Shown here in pieces: positions 24,406-33,671 of a stretch of 64,000 bases of DNA. Position 1 is the stretch's first letter. The number at the start of each line of letters is the position of its first letter. The translations under genes were made by a program, and so were the position numbers. Source of the stretch: Nocardioides cavernaquae (GTDB lineage Bacteria > Actinomycetota > Actinomycetes > Propionibacteriales > Nocardioidaceae); contig NZ_QYRP01000002.1 of the NCBI RefSeq assembly GCF_003600895.1, positions 1,736,001-1,800,000 of the forward strand, given 5' to 3'. The notes under the pieces are model-generated. The model was not told where the DNA came from and made no database searches. It saw only the letters and a program-made list of their open reading frames with translations.

Positions 24406-25242
24406 TCAGGCCTTCTTCTTCGCGGGGATGACCCGCTTGCTGCCGAACGCCACGATGTCCTGGTAGCGCGAGCCGGCGAACTTGCCGAAGTTGTGGACGA
24501 TGTGGGCGTCGATGCCCACGAGGATCCGGGCCTGGTTGCGCTGGACGGCGCCGAGGATCACCCTGGCGGCCTTGTCCGGGGTCATGCGGGCCAGCTTCTC
24601 CTCGAAGATCCGGTCGAGCGCCTCGGAGTTCTGCCCGGCGGTCTTGCGGCCGTTCTTGGAGATGCCGGTCTTGATGCCACCGGGGTGCACGCAGGTCACG
24701 CCGACCGGGTGCTTGTTGATCAGCATCTCCTCGCGGAGTGCTTCGGTGAAGCCGCGCACGGCGTACTTGCTGGCGTTGTACGCCGACTGACCCGGCATGG
24801 AGACCAAGCCGAAGAGCGAGCTGATGTTGACGACGTGGCCGTCGCCCGACGCGATCAGGTGGGGGAGGAACACCTTGGTGCCGGTGACGACGCCATTGAC
24901 GTTGATGCCCATGATCCAGTCGAACTCGTCGAGGGTCATGTCCTCGAAGTCGCCGGTCATCGTGACGCCGGCGTTGTTGATGATGACGTTGACGCGGCCG
25001 AAGTGCTCGGCGACGGCGTCGGCGTAGGCGAGGAAGGCGGCCCGGTCGGAGACGTCGAGCTTGTCGGCCTTGACCTCGGCGCCGATCTCCTTGACCAACG
25101 CGACGGTCTCGTTCAGACCGGCTTCGTTGACGTCCGAGATGGCGACTGCTCCGCCGCGGCGGGCCGTTTCGAGCGCCAGTGCGCGCCCGATGCCGGAGCC
25201 GGCACCGGTGATGACGACGACCTTGTCGTTGAGCGACTTCAT
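24406..25242 (-). CDS. SDR-family NAD(P)-dependent oxidoreductase
   Basis: This is a 278-residue classical short-chain dehydrogenase. The cofactor motif TGAGSGIG lies near 12-19, with IINNAG near 90, the catalytic Ser in ISSLFG, and the Y-x-x-x-K pair in YNASK. A C-terminal extension (KKKA end) is present. The start ATG at 25242 overlaps the stop of the monooxygenase gene (ATGA), so the pair works together. In many actinobacteria an SDR of this type accompanies a Baeyer-Villiger monooxygenase for oxidation of a hydroxylated or cyclic ketone substrate. The substrate is not determinable here. Confidence 0.88.
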   Translation of the reverse strand: MKSLNDKVVVITGAGSGIGRALALETARRGGAVAISDVNEAGLNETVALVKEIGAEVKADKLDVSDRAAFLAYADAVAEHFGRVNVIINNAGVTMTGDFEDMTLDEFDWIMGINVNGVVTGTKVFLPHLIASGDGHVVNISSLFGLVSMPGQSAYNASKYAVRGFTEALREEMLINKHPVGVTCVHPGGIKTGISKNGRKTAGQNSEALDRIFEEKLARMTPDKAARVILGAVQRNQARILVGIDAHIVHNFGKFAGSRYQDIVAFGSKRVIPAKKKA

Positions 25243-26786
25243 GCGGAGACCTTCTTCGTGTTCTTGGGGCGGCGGGTGCGGGTGGAGGTGCGGGTGGGAG
25301 GGGTGGCCTCGGCGGCCGGGACGACGTCGTACTTGTCGAGGTCGAAGGCCGAGAGGTGGTTGCGGAACGTGAACGTCTGGCCCGGCCAGAGGGTGGTGTT
25401 GTTGCCGAACTCGTCGACGTACCAGCTGGCGCAGCCGCCGGTCAGCCACACGGTCGGCTTCATGCGGGCCTGGACTGCGTCGGTCCAGGTGTCCTGGGCC
25501 TCGAGGGTGGGCTCGACCGCGGCAACGCCCTCGGTGCGAAGCGTGCGGACGGCGTCGACGATGTAGCGGACCTGCGACTCGATGATGAAGATGATCGAGC
25601 TGTGGCCGAGAGCGGTGTTCGGGCCGACGATCTGGAACATGTTCGGGAACCCGTTGATCGTGGTGCCCTTGTAGGCACGCATGCCCTTCTCGCTCCACAC
25701 CTCGGCCAGCGTGCGGCCGTCCTTGCCGACGACGTGCTGGGCGATCGGCGGGTCGGTGACGTGGAAGCCCGTCGCGATGATCAGTACGTCGATCGGTCGC
25801 TCGACGCCGTTGGCGTCGACGATGCTGTCGGGCCGGATCTCGGCGATGCGATCGGTGACGAGGTCGACGTTGTCGGCGGCGATGGCGGGGTACCACTTGT
25901 TGGAGACCAGGATCCGCTTGCAGCCGGCGCGGTAGGCCGGGGTGACCCGGGCGCGCAGCTCGGGGTCCTTGATCGCCTTGGCGATGTTCTTCTTGCCCTG
26001 GGCCTCGACGGCCTTCATCAGGACGGGGAAGCGGTTGAATGCGGGGACGCGGCCCTCGAGGGTGGCGTAGACGCCGGCGCGGACGGCGCGCTGCACGCCC
26101 GGGACGCGACGGAAGAGCTCCTTCTCGATGCGCGAGAAGCGGCGCTCGTTGCGCGGGATGATCCAGTTCGGCGTGCGCTGGTAGACGTCGACCTGCGCCG
26201 CGATCTTCTGCACCTCGGGCACGAGCTGGATCGCCGAGGCGCCGGTGCCGATGACAGCGACGCGCTTGTCGGTGAGGTCCACGTCGTGGTTCCACCGGGC
26301 GGTGTGGAACGTCTCGCCCGTGAAGGACTCGATGCCCTTGATCTCGGGGAGCGACGGCTCGGAGAGGCCGCCCGCGCCGGCGATCAGGGTCTTCGCTGCG
26401 TAGCTGCCGTTGCTGGTCTTGACGATCCAGCGCTGCTGGACGCCGTCCCAGGCGGAGTTGATCACCGAGGTGTCGAGCACGACGCGGTCGAGCACGCCGG
26501 CGTCGGTGGCGACCTTCTTGGTGTACTCCCAGATCTCCTGCTGCGGGGAGTAGACCTTCGACCAGTCGGGGTTGAGGGCGAAGGAGTAGCTGTAGAGCTG
26601 GCTCGGGACGTCGCACTCGGCGCCGGGGTAGGTGTTGATGTGCCAGGTGCCGCCGACGTCGCTGTCCTTCTCGATGACGACGAAGTCGCGCTCGCCGGCC
26701 TCGTCGAGCTTGATGGCGGCGGCGAGTCCGGCAAAGCCGGCGCCAACGATCAGGTGGTCAACGAGCGTGGGGGTGCTGGTGGTCAT
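25239..26786 (-). CDS. Flavin monooxygenase, Baeyer-Villiger type
   Basis: The 515-residue FAD/NADPH enzyme has a first dinucleotide-binding motif VGAGFAGLAAA at about 13-23, D-V-G-G-T-W shortly after, and a second Rossmann motif VAVIGTGASAIQLVPE. Between them is the Baeyer-Villiger fingerprint region FHTARWNHD, a variant of F-x-G-x3-H-x3-W. The family inserts oxygen next to a ketone, or hydroxylates/N-oxidises. The C-terminal 25 residues are a Thr/Arg/Pro-rich tail with no family counterpart. The ATG at 26786 lies six bases after TAACCT with TTGACG 18 bp further up, so the transcript is probably leaderless. It is divergent from and probably controlled by the TetR gene. Confidence 0.88.
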   Translation of the reverse strand: MTTSTPTLVDHLIVGAGFAGLAAAIKLDEAGERDFVVIEKDSDVGGTWHINTYPGAECDVPSQLYSYSFALNPDWSKVYSPQQEIWEYTKKVATDAGVLDRVVLDTSVINSAWDGVQQRWIVKTSNGSYAAKTLIAGAGGLSEPSLPEIKGIESFTGETFHTARWNHDVDLTDKRVAVIGTGASAIQLVPEVQKIAAQVDVYQRTPNWIIPRNERRFSRIEKELFRRVPGVQRAVRAGVYATLEGRVPAFNRFPVLMKAVEAQGKKNIAKAIKDPELRARVTPAYRAGCKRILVSNKWYPAIAADNVDLVTDRIAEIRPDSIVDANGVERPIDVLIIATGFHVTDPPIAQHVVGKDGRTLAEVWSEKGMRAYKGTTINGFPNMFQIVGPNTALGHSSIIFIIESQVRYIVDAVRTLRTEGVAAVEPTLEAQDTWTDAVQARMKPTVWLTGGCASWYVDEFGNNTTLWPGQTFTFRNHLSAFDLDKYDVVPAAEATPPTRTSTRTRRPKNTKKVSA

Positions 26787-26792
26787 GGGTCG

Positions 26793-26858
26793 AGGTTACG
26801 GAGCGTATTGAACATTCGTCAATAGCGTTGCTGAACGAGATTCAGTAAGGTGGGACAC
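26793..26858. promoter_or_regulatory. Divergent leaderless promoters with two TetR-operator-like dyads
   Basis: Dyad one is TATTGA (26806-26811) and TCAATA (26819-26824). Dyad two is CTGAA (26831-26835) and TTCAG (26841-26845). The leftward promoter is TTGACG (26822-26817) and TAACCT (26798-26793), overlapped by dyad one. TAAGGT (26846-26851) lies seven bases before the regulator's ATG. The layout suits autoregulation and repression of the monooxygenase operon. Confidence 0.55.
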
Positions 26859-27464
26859 ATGAGCACCCGCATCCGCCTCTCGCCGGAGGACCGCCGCGCG
26901 CAGCTGATCGCGCTCGGGGTGGAGCTCATCGCGACCCGCACCCTCGACGAGGTGTCGATCGACCTGCTCGCGGAGGAGGCCGGCGTCTCGCGGGGGTTGC
27001 TCTACCACTACTTCGGCGGCAAGCAGGAGTTCCTCCTCGCGGTCCTGCGGCACATGGCGGACGAGCTCTTCCTCGCGACCGCCCCGGTCGACCACCCCGA
27101 CCTCGTGCACCGGTTGCGGGTCTCGCTGGTGAACTACCTCGGCTTCGTGCGCGACCACCACACGGCGTACCTCTCCTTCATGCAGACGGCCCGAGGGGGC
27201 AGCAGCCCCGAGGTCCGGGCGATCTACGAGGACGGGCGCGGTGCGCTCACCGACCGCATCTTCGACTCGGCCACGGCCGACGAGCTCGCCGTCTTCGGCA
27301 TCGCCGACACCCCGAGCAGCCGGCTCTTCGCCCGCGGCTGGAGCGCGATGGTGGAGGACGTCCTGATGGCCTGGCTGGACGATGCCCGCGGCCTCACCGA
27401 GGACGAGCTGATCGACTCGCTGACCTTCTCCCTCGGCGGGGTCCTCGGCGTCGTCGCGCGCTGA
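26859..27464 (+). CDS. TetR/AcrR-family transcriptional regulator
   Basis: The 201-residue protein has an N-terminal helix-turn-helix (residues about 12-55: RRAQLIALGVELIATRTLDE, then VSRGLLYHYFGGKQEFLLAV). A helical ligand domain of family-typical length follows. The G-L-L-Y-H-Y-F-x-x-K stretch is the canonical TetR recognition helix. The ATG at 26859 is preferred to an upstream GTG because it sits seven bases behind a TAAGGT -10. It faces the monooxygenase/SDR operon across a 72-bp region with two dyads, so it probably represses that operon until a substrate binds. Confidence 0.88.
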   Translation: MSTRIRLSPEDRRAQLIALGVELIATRTLDEVSIDLLAEEAGVSRGLLYHYFGGKQEFLLAVLRHMADELFLATAPVDHPDLVHRLRVSLVNYLGFVRDHHTAYLSFMQTARGGSSPEVRAIYEDGRGALTDRIFDSATADELAVFGIADTPSSRLFARGWSAMVEDVLMAWLDDARGLTEDELIDSLTFSLGGVLGVVAR

Positions 27465-27539
27465 TTCCCCAAACCTGCCTGCGGGCCCGGCCCGAGGGTT
27501 ACATTTTCCGGGTCCGTTTCGCATCTCGGGGGAAATGAC

Positions 27540-29015
27540 ATGACCTTCACGCTTCCGCGCGCACACGTAGCGCTCGCTCTCGGGCTGTTGATCGCAGTCC
27601 TCGGACTGCCGACCGCAGCGCACGCCACGGATGTGCCGCCGCCGGAGGTCGCCTGGCCGTCGGTCACCCGCTTCAACCCCACGCTGACGACGTACACGTT
27701 CACGGTCGACGACACGGCGGCCAGCGACAGCGGCGACCTTTACGCCGTGTGGGGCCTCGAGCGGAGCCTGATCCCGCACCAGGGCGAGTTCACGATGACG
27801 TTCGCTGAGGACGGCTGGAACCGCATCGAGGTCGAGCGCTGCGTGGCCGAGGTGTGCACCCCGACCGGCGTCACCTCCGACCTGCTGAACGTTCGTCGCT
27901 CAGCTGTCGTCTCGGCCCACACGGTCGAGGGGTTGTCGCGGGAGCTCACCGTCACGGCCGGCTACAGCATCGACCTCGAGGGCAGCCTCGAGTCGGGGCG
28001 CTGGTGGGTCACGACCGCCGGCGGTGGTCCCGAGGTCGTCTCCGGGCCCCTGACGACGAACCAGTTCCAGGTCGCGCTTCCCGAGGGGACCCCCGACGGT
28101 GAGTACCTGATCTGGGCGGAAGGGATCGTCAACACCGCCGACTACGGCACCCTCGTGGCAGCGCCGTTCTCCACGCAGTTCACGATCGACCGCACAGCAG
28201 CGACGGCCGCAGTGTCGATCCCCACCATCTTCAACCCGGCGGTCGACGGCTACCGGGACGTCCTGCGTTACACGGTCACCCCGAACGAGCACATGGGGAG
28301 TGTCGAGGCACAGGTCTTCGGACCCACTGGCGCGGAGTGGACCTGGCCTGCGGCGATGGTGGCCGGGGCAGGCGAGACGGTGGCGTTCGACTGGGACGGA
28401 CGCTCGGCGTTCAACGGCTCGCTCGCGCCCGAGGGCACGTACACCGTCCGCATCTCGCTGCTCGACGCAGCCGGCAACACCTCGACCATCAACCGGTTCG
28501 TCACCCTGGACCATGCCCGGCTGCAGACCCGCACCTTCCGGCGCACGGTGAGTGCGGCCGGGTCGACTGTCGACAAGCACGTCGGACGCTGCTCGGTGCT
28601 GCGCCGCCCGTCACTTCGCGGCTGGGCCGGGTCGCTCGGCTACTACTCCAACAAGCGTTGCCGCGCAGGCTCCGCGGCATCCCAGGTCACGACCGTCAAC
28701 GGGCTCCTCGTTCCGAAGGCCTTCCAGGGGAAGTACAAGACCCTGTCGATCTCGACCTACGGCGGAGCGGCGCGCGGCTACCCGCGCAGCGGTCTCGGGT
28801 TCGGCATCCTCCGGGCCTCGGACGACTCCCTGGTGGGGTTGCGCCGACTCGGCCCTGCGCTCGGGGCCCACTCCGGCGGCAGCTTCGCCGCGAGCGGTCT
28901 CGTCCACGGCAAGTCCACGACTCCGGCGGTGTTCTGGGCGGCAGGCACCGGCGGCGGCCAGCGCTACGACGTCAAGAACTTCACGGTCACGCTGACCTAC
29001 ACCGTCCTCGCCTGA
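27540..29015 (+). CDS. Secreted hypothetical protein with FlgD-like Ig domain
   Basis: The 491-residue protein has a signal peptide (VALALGLLIAVLGLPTAAHA, cleavage probably after A-H-A). Beta-rich domains follow, of which the third (about residues 245-325) ends with FDWDGRSAFNGSLAPEGTY and VRISLLDAAGN. This is the FlgD/gliding-motility type Ig-like pattern. The last 170 residues contain two cysteines (GRCSVLRRP and NKRCRAG) and a Gly/Ser-rich beta domain of unknown family. No anchor is visible. The RBS GGGGGAAA precedes the ATG at 27540. Surface or extracellular structural role is inferred; the gene appears monocistronic. Confidence 0.72.
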   Translation: MTFTLPRAHVALALGLLIAVLGLPTAAHATDVPPPEVAWPSVTRFNPTLTTYTFTVDDTAASDSGDLYAVWGLERSLIPHQGEFTMTFAEDGWNRIEVERCVAEVCTPTGVTSDLLNVRRSAVVSAHTVEGLSRELTVTAGYSIDLEGSLESGRWWVTTAGGGPEVVSGPLTTNQFQVALPEGTPDGEYLIWAEGIVNTADYGTLVAAPFSTQFTIDRTAATAAVSIPTIFNPAVDGYRDVLRYTVTPNEHMGSVEAQVFGPTGAEWTWPAAMVAGAGETVAFDWDGRSAFNGSLAPEGTYTVRISLLDAAGNTSTINRFVTLDHARLQTRTFRRTVSAAGSTVDKHVGRCSVLRRPSLRGWAGSLGYYSNKRCRAGSAASQVTTVNGLLVPKAFQGKYKTLSISTYGGAARGYPRSGLGFGILRASDDSLVGLRRLGPALGAHSGGSFAASGLVHGKSTTPAVFWAAGTGGGQRYDVKNFTVTLTYTVLA

Positions 29016-29049
29016 CGCACCGCCTGACCCGCCGCCGGCACGCGGTGCG
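29016..29049 (+). terminator. Candidate terminator stem-loop
   Basis: CGCACCGC (29016-29023) pairs perfectly with GCGGTGCG (29042-29049) immediately after the secreted-protein stop codon. There is an 18-nt loop and no T-run. Confidence 0.4.
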
Positions 29050-29073
29050 GGTGGCCACCGGGCATGCGGGAGA

Positions 29074-32000
29074 ATGGGCGACGTTGTGTCCGAGCCCTTG
29101 AAGATCACCTATCCCGACCTGCCGGTCAGTGCGCGCCGCGATGACATCGCCGCGGCCATCCGTGACCACCAGGTCGTCGTCGTCGCGGGCGAGACCGGGT
29201 CGGGCAAGACCACCCAGCTGCCGAAGATCTGCCTCGAGCTCGGCCGCGGGCTCGGCGGCCGCGAGGGCAAGCTGATCGGCCACACGCAGCCGCGCCGCAT
29301 CGCTGCGCGCTCAGTGGCCGAGCGCATTGCCTCGGAGCTCGGCACCGAGCTTGGTGACACCGTCGGCTACCAGGTCCGGTTCACCGACCGCACCTCGCGC
29401 GAGAGCCGGGTCAAGCTGATGACCGACGGCATCCTGCTCGCCGAGCTGCAGCGCGACCGCAAGCTGCTGAAGTACGACACGATCATCATCGACGAGGCGC
29501 ACGAGCGGTCGCTCAACATCGACTTCATCCTCGGCTACCTCAAGCGGCTGCTGCCGCAACGGCCGGACCTCAAGGTCATCGTCACGTCGGCGACGATTGA
29601 CGTCGACCGCTTCGCCGCGCACTTCGCCGACGCACGCACGGGCACGCCTGCGCCGGTCGTCGAGGTCTCGGGTCGCACCTATCCGGTCGAGGTCCGCTAC
29701 CGCCCGTTGATGGAGCTGCCGGAGGACGACGAGGACGGCGAAGCCGTTGTCCGGGACCAGACCGAGGCCATCGTCGACGCGGTCAAGGAGCTCTCCGCCG
29801 AGGGCCCCGGCGACGTGCTCGTCTTCCTGCCCGGAGAGCGCGAGATCCGGGACACCGCCGACGCGCTGAACACCGCCTTCGGCATCACCAAGGGCGATCG
29901 TCGCGGCCTGCTCGAGATCGTGCCGCTCTACTCGCGGCTGTCGGCAGCCGAGCAGCACAAGGTCTTCTCGTCGCACACCGGTCGCCGCGTCGTACTCGCG
30001 ACCAACGTCGCCGAGACCTCACTGACCGTCCCCGGCATCCGGTACGTCGTCGACTCCGGCGTCGCGCGCATCTCGCGCTACTCGGCCCGCACCAAGGTGC
30101 AGCGGCTGCCGATCGAGCCCATCTCCCAGGCTTCCGCGAACCAGCGGTCCGGCCGCTGCGGCCGCGTCGAGGCGGGCATCGCGATCCGGCTCTACTCGGA
30201 AGAGGACTTCGAGGGCCGGCCGGAGTTCACCGATCCCGAGATCCTGCGCACCAACCTGGCCAGCGTCATCCTCCAGATGGCGTCGCTCAGCCTCGGCGAC
30301 ATCGCGCGCTTCCCGTTCGTCGAGCCGCCGGACAAGCGCAACATCCAGGCCGGCGTCCAGCTCCTCGAGGAGCTCGGCGCGCTGGGGTCCGGTGACGCCA
30401 CGCGCCCCGGTCCACGCCTGACCCAGCTCGGGCGTCGCCTCGCGCGGATGCCGATCGACCCCCGCCTGGGCCGCATGGTGCTCGAGGCGGAGAAGCTCGG
30501 CTGCGCGCGCGAGGTCATCGTGATCGCTGCAGCGCTCTCGCTGCAGGACCCGCGTGAGCGTCCCGGCATGGATCGCCCGGCCGAGCAGGCTCGAGCCGAC
30601 CAGCTGCATGCCCGGTTCAAGGCGGAGGGCAGCGACTTCCTCGCGTGGCTCAACCTCTGGCGCCACATCAAGGACCAGCAGCGCGACCTCTCCAGCAGCG
30701 CCTTCCGGCGGATGTGCCGCGATGAGTTCCTCAACTACCTGCGCGTGCGCGAGTGGCAGGAGTTCGAGTCGCAGCTGCGTGCGGTCTGCAAGGAGATGAA
30801 GTTCGACGTCGGAGTGCCCGCTGACAGCCCCGATGCCGACGGCATCCACCAGGCACTGCTGTCCGGGCTCCTCTCGCACATCGGCGCGCTCGAGGAGCGC
30901 GACAAGCCCCGCCCAGGCAGCCCTGCAAGCAAGGGACGCCCGGGACCACGCGAGTACCTCGGCGCCCGCGGCACCAAGTTCGCGATCTTCCCCGGCAGCG
31001 GCCTCAAGGGCACCAGCCCACAGTTCCTGATGGCCGGCGAGCTGGTCGAGACCGGCCGCCTGTGGGCTCGGCAGAACGCCGCCATCAAGCCTGAGTGGGC
31101 CGAGCGCCTCGGCGAGCACCTGGTCAAGCGCAGCTACTCCGAGCCGCACTGGAGCCGCAAGCGCGCCTCGGTGATGGCCGTCGAGAAGGTCACCCTGTAC
31201 GGCGTCCCGCTGGTCGCCGACCGCCCGGTCAACTACGGCCGCATCGACCCCGAGCTCGCGCGCGAGCTCTTCATCCGGCACGCGCTCGTCTATGGCGAAT
31301 GGGCGACCCGCCACCGCTTCATGGCCGACAACGCCAGGCTGCTCGAGGAGGCCGAAGAGCTCGAGCACCGGGCCCGCCGCCGCGACATCGTGGTGGATGA
31401 GCACACGCTCTTCGACTTCTACGACGCCCGGGTCGGTGCCGGCTGCGTCAGCGGTGCGCACTTCGACCGGTGGTGGAAGGACGAGCGGCGCAAGCGTCCC
31501 GACCTGCTCACCTTCGACCCGTCGATGCTCACCCACGACACTGTCGAAGAGATCGAGGCCGGAGACTTCCCGACGCTGTGGCGTGCCGACGGCACGTACG
31601 ACGAGGGCCTTACCTTCCCGATCAGCTACCACTTCGAGCCCGGCGCAGCCGCCGACGGACTGACCATCGAGGTGCCTCTGGCGACGCTCAACCGGGTCGA
31701 GGCCGACCAGTTCAGCTGGCTCGTGCCGGGCCTGCGCGAAGAGCTCGTCACCTCGCTGATCCGCAGCTTGCCCAAGAACCTCAGGGTCAACTTCGTGCCC
31801 GCGCCCAACCACGCGCGCGCGTTCCTCGAGCACGTCCCGGCAGGGGAGGAGCCCCTCCTCGAGGCGCTCGAGCGCCACTTCCGCTCGACCACCGGCGTCG
31901 TCGTGCCGCGGACGGCCTGGGACTGGTCCAAGGTGCCCGAGCACCTGCGTCCGACTTTCCGTGTCGTCGATGAGCAGGGCCGTGAGCAGGGCGCCGGCAA

Positions 32001-32931
32001 GGACCTCGAGGCGCTGAAGGCACCGCTGCGACCCAAGTTCGCCCGCGCGATCGCGGAGGTCGCCGCCGAGTCCGGCGTCAGCGTCACCGGCCAGACCACC
32101 TGGGCCTTCGACACCATCGAGAAGTCGTTCACGCAGACCCGCGCAGGCCATGAGGTCAGGGGCTTCCCGGCCCTCGTCGACGAGGGCAGCACGGTCGGCC
32201 TGCAGGTCTTCGGCTCCGAGGACGAGCAGCTCGCACGCCACCGCCTGGGAGTGCGACGCCTGCTGCTGCTCGGGCTGCCCGATCCGGGCAAGGAGCTGAT
32301 GCACGGATTCGGTAACGCCGAGAAGCTCGCCCTCGCCGGATCGCCCTATCCCACCGTCGCCGAGCTGCTCGAGGACTGCCGGGCAGCCGTGTTCCAGCAG
32401 GCGATCGATGCCCGACCGCCGGTGCGCTCGCCGGAGGACTTCGCCGCGCTCAAAGACGCTGCGCGCACTGACCTGACCGGCCACGTGGGGGCGGTGCTCG
32501 CGGACGTGATGCGGGTGCTGGAGGTGTCGCGGACAGTGGATCGACTCCTCTCCGGTCGTGCGGACATGACCACCCTGCCCGCGCTCGCCGACATGAAGGC
32601 CCAGCTCGAGCGCCTTGTCCACAGGGGCTTCGTGGGCGAGTTCGGCGCTGCCCGCCTGCGGCGTACTCCGGTCCATCTCCGCGCCCTCGAGTACCGCCGC
32701 GAGCGCCTGGACTCCCAGGTCGCGAAGGACCGTCAGCTGATGGACCAGATCGGCGAGCTCCAGGAGGCACACCTGAACCGCCTCGCGGCGCTGCCCGCAG
32801 GCAGGCCGCCCGGCGAGGACCTTCGCCAGGTCGGCTGGATGCTCGAGGAGTACCGGATCTCGCTCTGGGCCCAGCAACTCGGCACGGCGTTCGCGGTCAG
32901 TGACGCCCGGATCCGCAAGGCACTCGGCTAA
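29074..32931 (+). CDS. hrpA: ATP-dependent RNA helicase HrpA
   Basis: The 1285-residue DEAH-box helicase has Walker A GETGSGKTTQ near residue 35, DEAH in IIIDEAHERS, SAT in VTSATID, and motif VI in QRSGRCGR. These are followed by the HA2/OB-fold region and the long C-terminal DUF3418 that marks bacterial HrpA. Its length matches HrpA (about 1300). E. coli HrpA helps rescue stalled ribosomes and process mRNA. The ATG at 29074 has an RBS that is too close. A GTG at 29086, giving an M-S-E-P-L-K start, is equally plausible. It is monocistronic between a terminator-like stem and a short gap to the next gene. Confidence 0.95.
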   Translation: MGDVVSEPLKITYPDLPVSARRDDIAAAIRDHQVVVVAGETGSGKTTQLPKICLELGRGLGGREGKLIGHTQPRRIAARSVAERIASELGTELGDTVGYQVRFTDRTSRESRVKLMTDGILLAELQRDRKLLKYDTIIIDEAHERSLNIDFILGYLKRLLPQRPDLKVIVTSATIDVDRFAAHFADARTGTPAPVVEVSGRTYPVEVRYRPLMELPEDDEDGEAVVRDQTEAIVDAVKELSAEGPGDVLVFLPGEREIRDTADALNTAFGITKGDRRGLLEIVPLYSRLSAAEQHKVFSSHTGRRVVLATNVAETSLTVPGIRYVVDSGVARISRYSARTKVQRLPIEPISQASANQRSGRCGRVEAGIAIRLYSEEDFEGRPEFTDPEILRTNLASVILQMASLSLGDIARFPFVEPPDKRNIQAGVQLLEELGALGSGDATRPGPRLTQLGRRLARMPIDPRLGRMVLEAEKLGCAREVIVIAAALSLQDPRERPGMDRPAEQARADQLHARFKAEGSDFLAWLNLWRHIKDQQRDLSSSAFRRMCRDEFLNYLRVREWQEFESQLRAVCKEMKFDVGVPADSPDADGIHQALLSGLLSHIGALEERDKPRPGSPASKGRPGPREYLGARGTKFAIFPGSGLKGTSPQFLMAGELVETGRLWARQNAAIKPEWAERLGEHLVKRSYSEPHWSRKRASVMAVEKVTLYGVPLVADRPVNYGRIDPELARELFIRHALVYGEWATRHRFMADNARLLEEAEELEHRARRRDIVVDEHTLFDFYDARVGAGCVSGAHFDRWWKDERRKRPDLLTFDPSMLTHDTVEEIEAGDFPTLWRADGTYDEGLTFPISYHFEPGAAADGLTIEVPLATLNRVEADQFSWLVPGLREELVTSLIRSLPKNLRVNFVPAPNHARAFLEHVPAGEEPLLEALERHFRSTTGVVVPRTAWDWSKVPEHLRPTFRVVDEQGREQGAGKDLEALKAPLRPKFARAIAEVAAESGVSVTGQTTWAFDTIEKSFTQTRAGHEVRGFPALVDEGSTVGLQVFGSEDEQLARHRLGVRRLLLLGLPDPGKELMHGFGNAEKLALAGSPYPTVAELLEDCRAAVFQQAIDARPPVRSPEDFAALKDAARTDLTGHVGAVLADVMRVLEVSRTVDRLLSGRADMTTLPALADMKAQLERLVHRGFVGEFGAARLRRTPVHLRALEYRRERLDSQVAKDRQLMDQIGELQEAHLNRLAALPAGRPPGEDLRQVGWMLEEYRISLWAQQLGTAFAVSDARIRKALG

Positions 32932-32962
32932 CCTCGCGTCAACGATCCCGGGGGAGCGAAGC

Positions 32963-33667
32963 ATGGCGGTGTTCACGTTCCATCTCGCGGAGCTCCCTTC
33001 CCGGACCACGGCGCGAGCGTTGGTCCGCCCACCGGTTCCGGGCACCACGGAGGGCCTCAGGCATGCCGAGTGCCTGGCGATGATGACGCTCGGCTCGCCG
33101 ACGTTCTCCACCGAACGCATGCAGCTCGGTCGGCTGGCGCTCTTCGCCGCCTGGGACGACGAGGACGCGATCGACCGCTTCCTCGACCACGACCGGCTCG
33201 GCCGCCGGCTCGCCGATGGCTGGCACGTGCGGCTGGAGTTCCTCCGGAAGTACGGCGACGTCGCCTGTCTTCCTGACCTCCCGACCAAAGCAGGCAGCTG
33301 GGATCCCGAGGAGCCGGTCGTCGCGGTGACCCTGGCTCGGCTCTCCCTCGGAAACCTGCCCCGCTTCCTGAAGTGGGGCAAGCCCGTCGAGCGGCTGGTC
33401 GCCGACCACCCGGCGACCACGCTGGCGCTCGCAGCCATGCGGCCGCCCGGCAACTTCTCGACCTTCTCGGTCTGGCGGTCCGTGCGCGAGATGACCGAGA
33501 TGGTGCACGGCCGCAGCGACGTACCCGACGCACGGCGACATGCCGCGGCAATGGAGGAGCAGCGCCGCAGGGACTTCCACCGCGAGTCGACGTTCATGCG
33601 CTTCCGGCCGTTGTCGGAGCACGGCGAGTGGCAGGGCCGGACGGGGATCGTGCCGGGCCTCGCCTGA
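32963..33667 (+). CDS. Spheroidene monooxygenase (CrtA)-like protein
   Basis: The 234-residue protein looks like the CrtA-like family of actinobacteria. It has a short N-terminal strand (VFTFHLAELP), a central LGSPTFSTERMQLGRLALFAAW, and a C-terminal ESTFMRFRPLSEHG. The characterised CrtA from purple bacteria is a heme-dependent carotenoid monooxygenase, but most actinobacterial homologues lie outside carotenoid clusters and are uncharacterised. No carotenoid gene is present in this window. The ATG at 32963 has the RBS GGGGGAG. It begins 31 bp after hrpA, so read-through transcription is possible. A specific function should not be assumed. Confidence 0.6.
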   Translation: MAVFTFHLAELPSRTTARALVRPPVPGTTEGLRHAECLAMMTLGSPTFSTERMQLGRLALFAAWDDEDAIDRFLDHDRLGRRLADGWHVRLEFLRKYGDVACLPDLPTKAGSWDPEEPVVAVTLARLSLGNLPRFLKWGKPVERLVADHPATTLALAAMRPPGNFSTFSVWRSVREMTEMVHGRSDVPDARRHAAAMEEQRRRDFHRESTFMRFRPLSEHGEWQGRTGIVPGLA

Positions 33668-33671
33668 AGGC

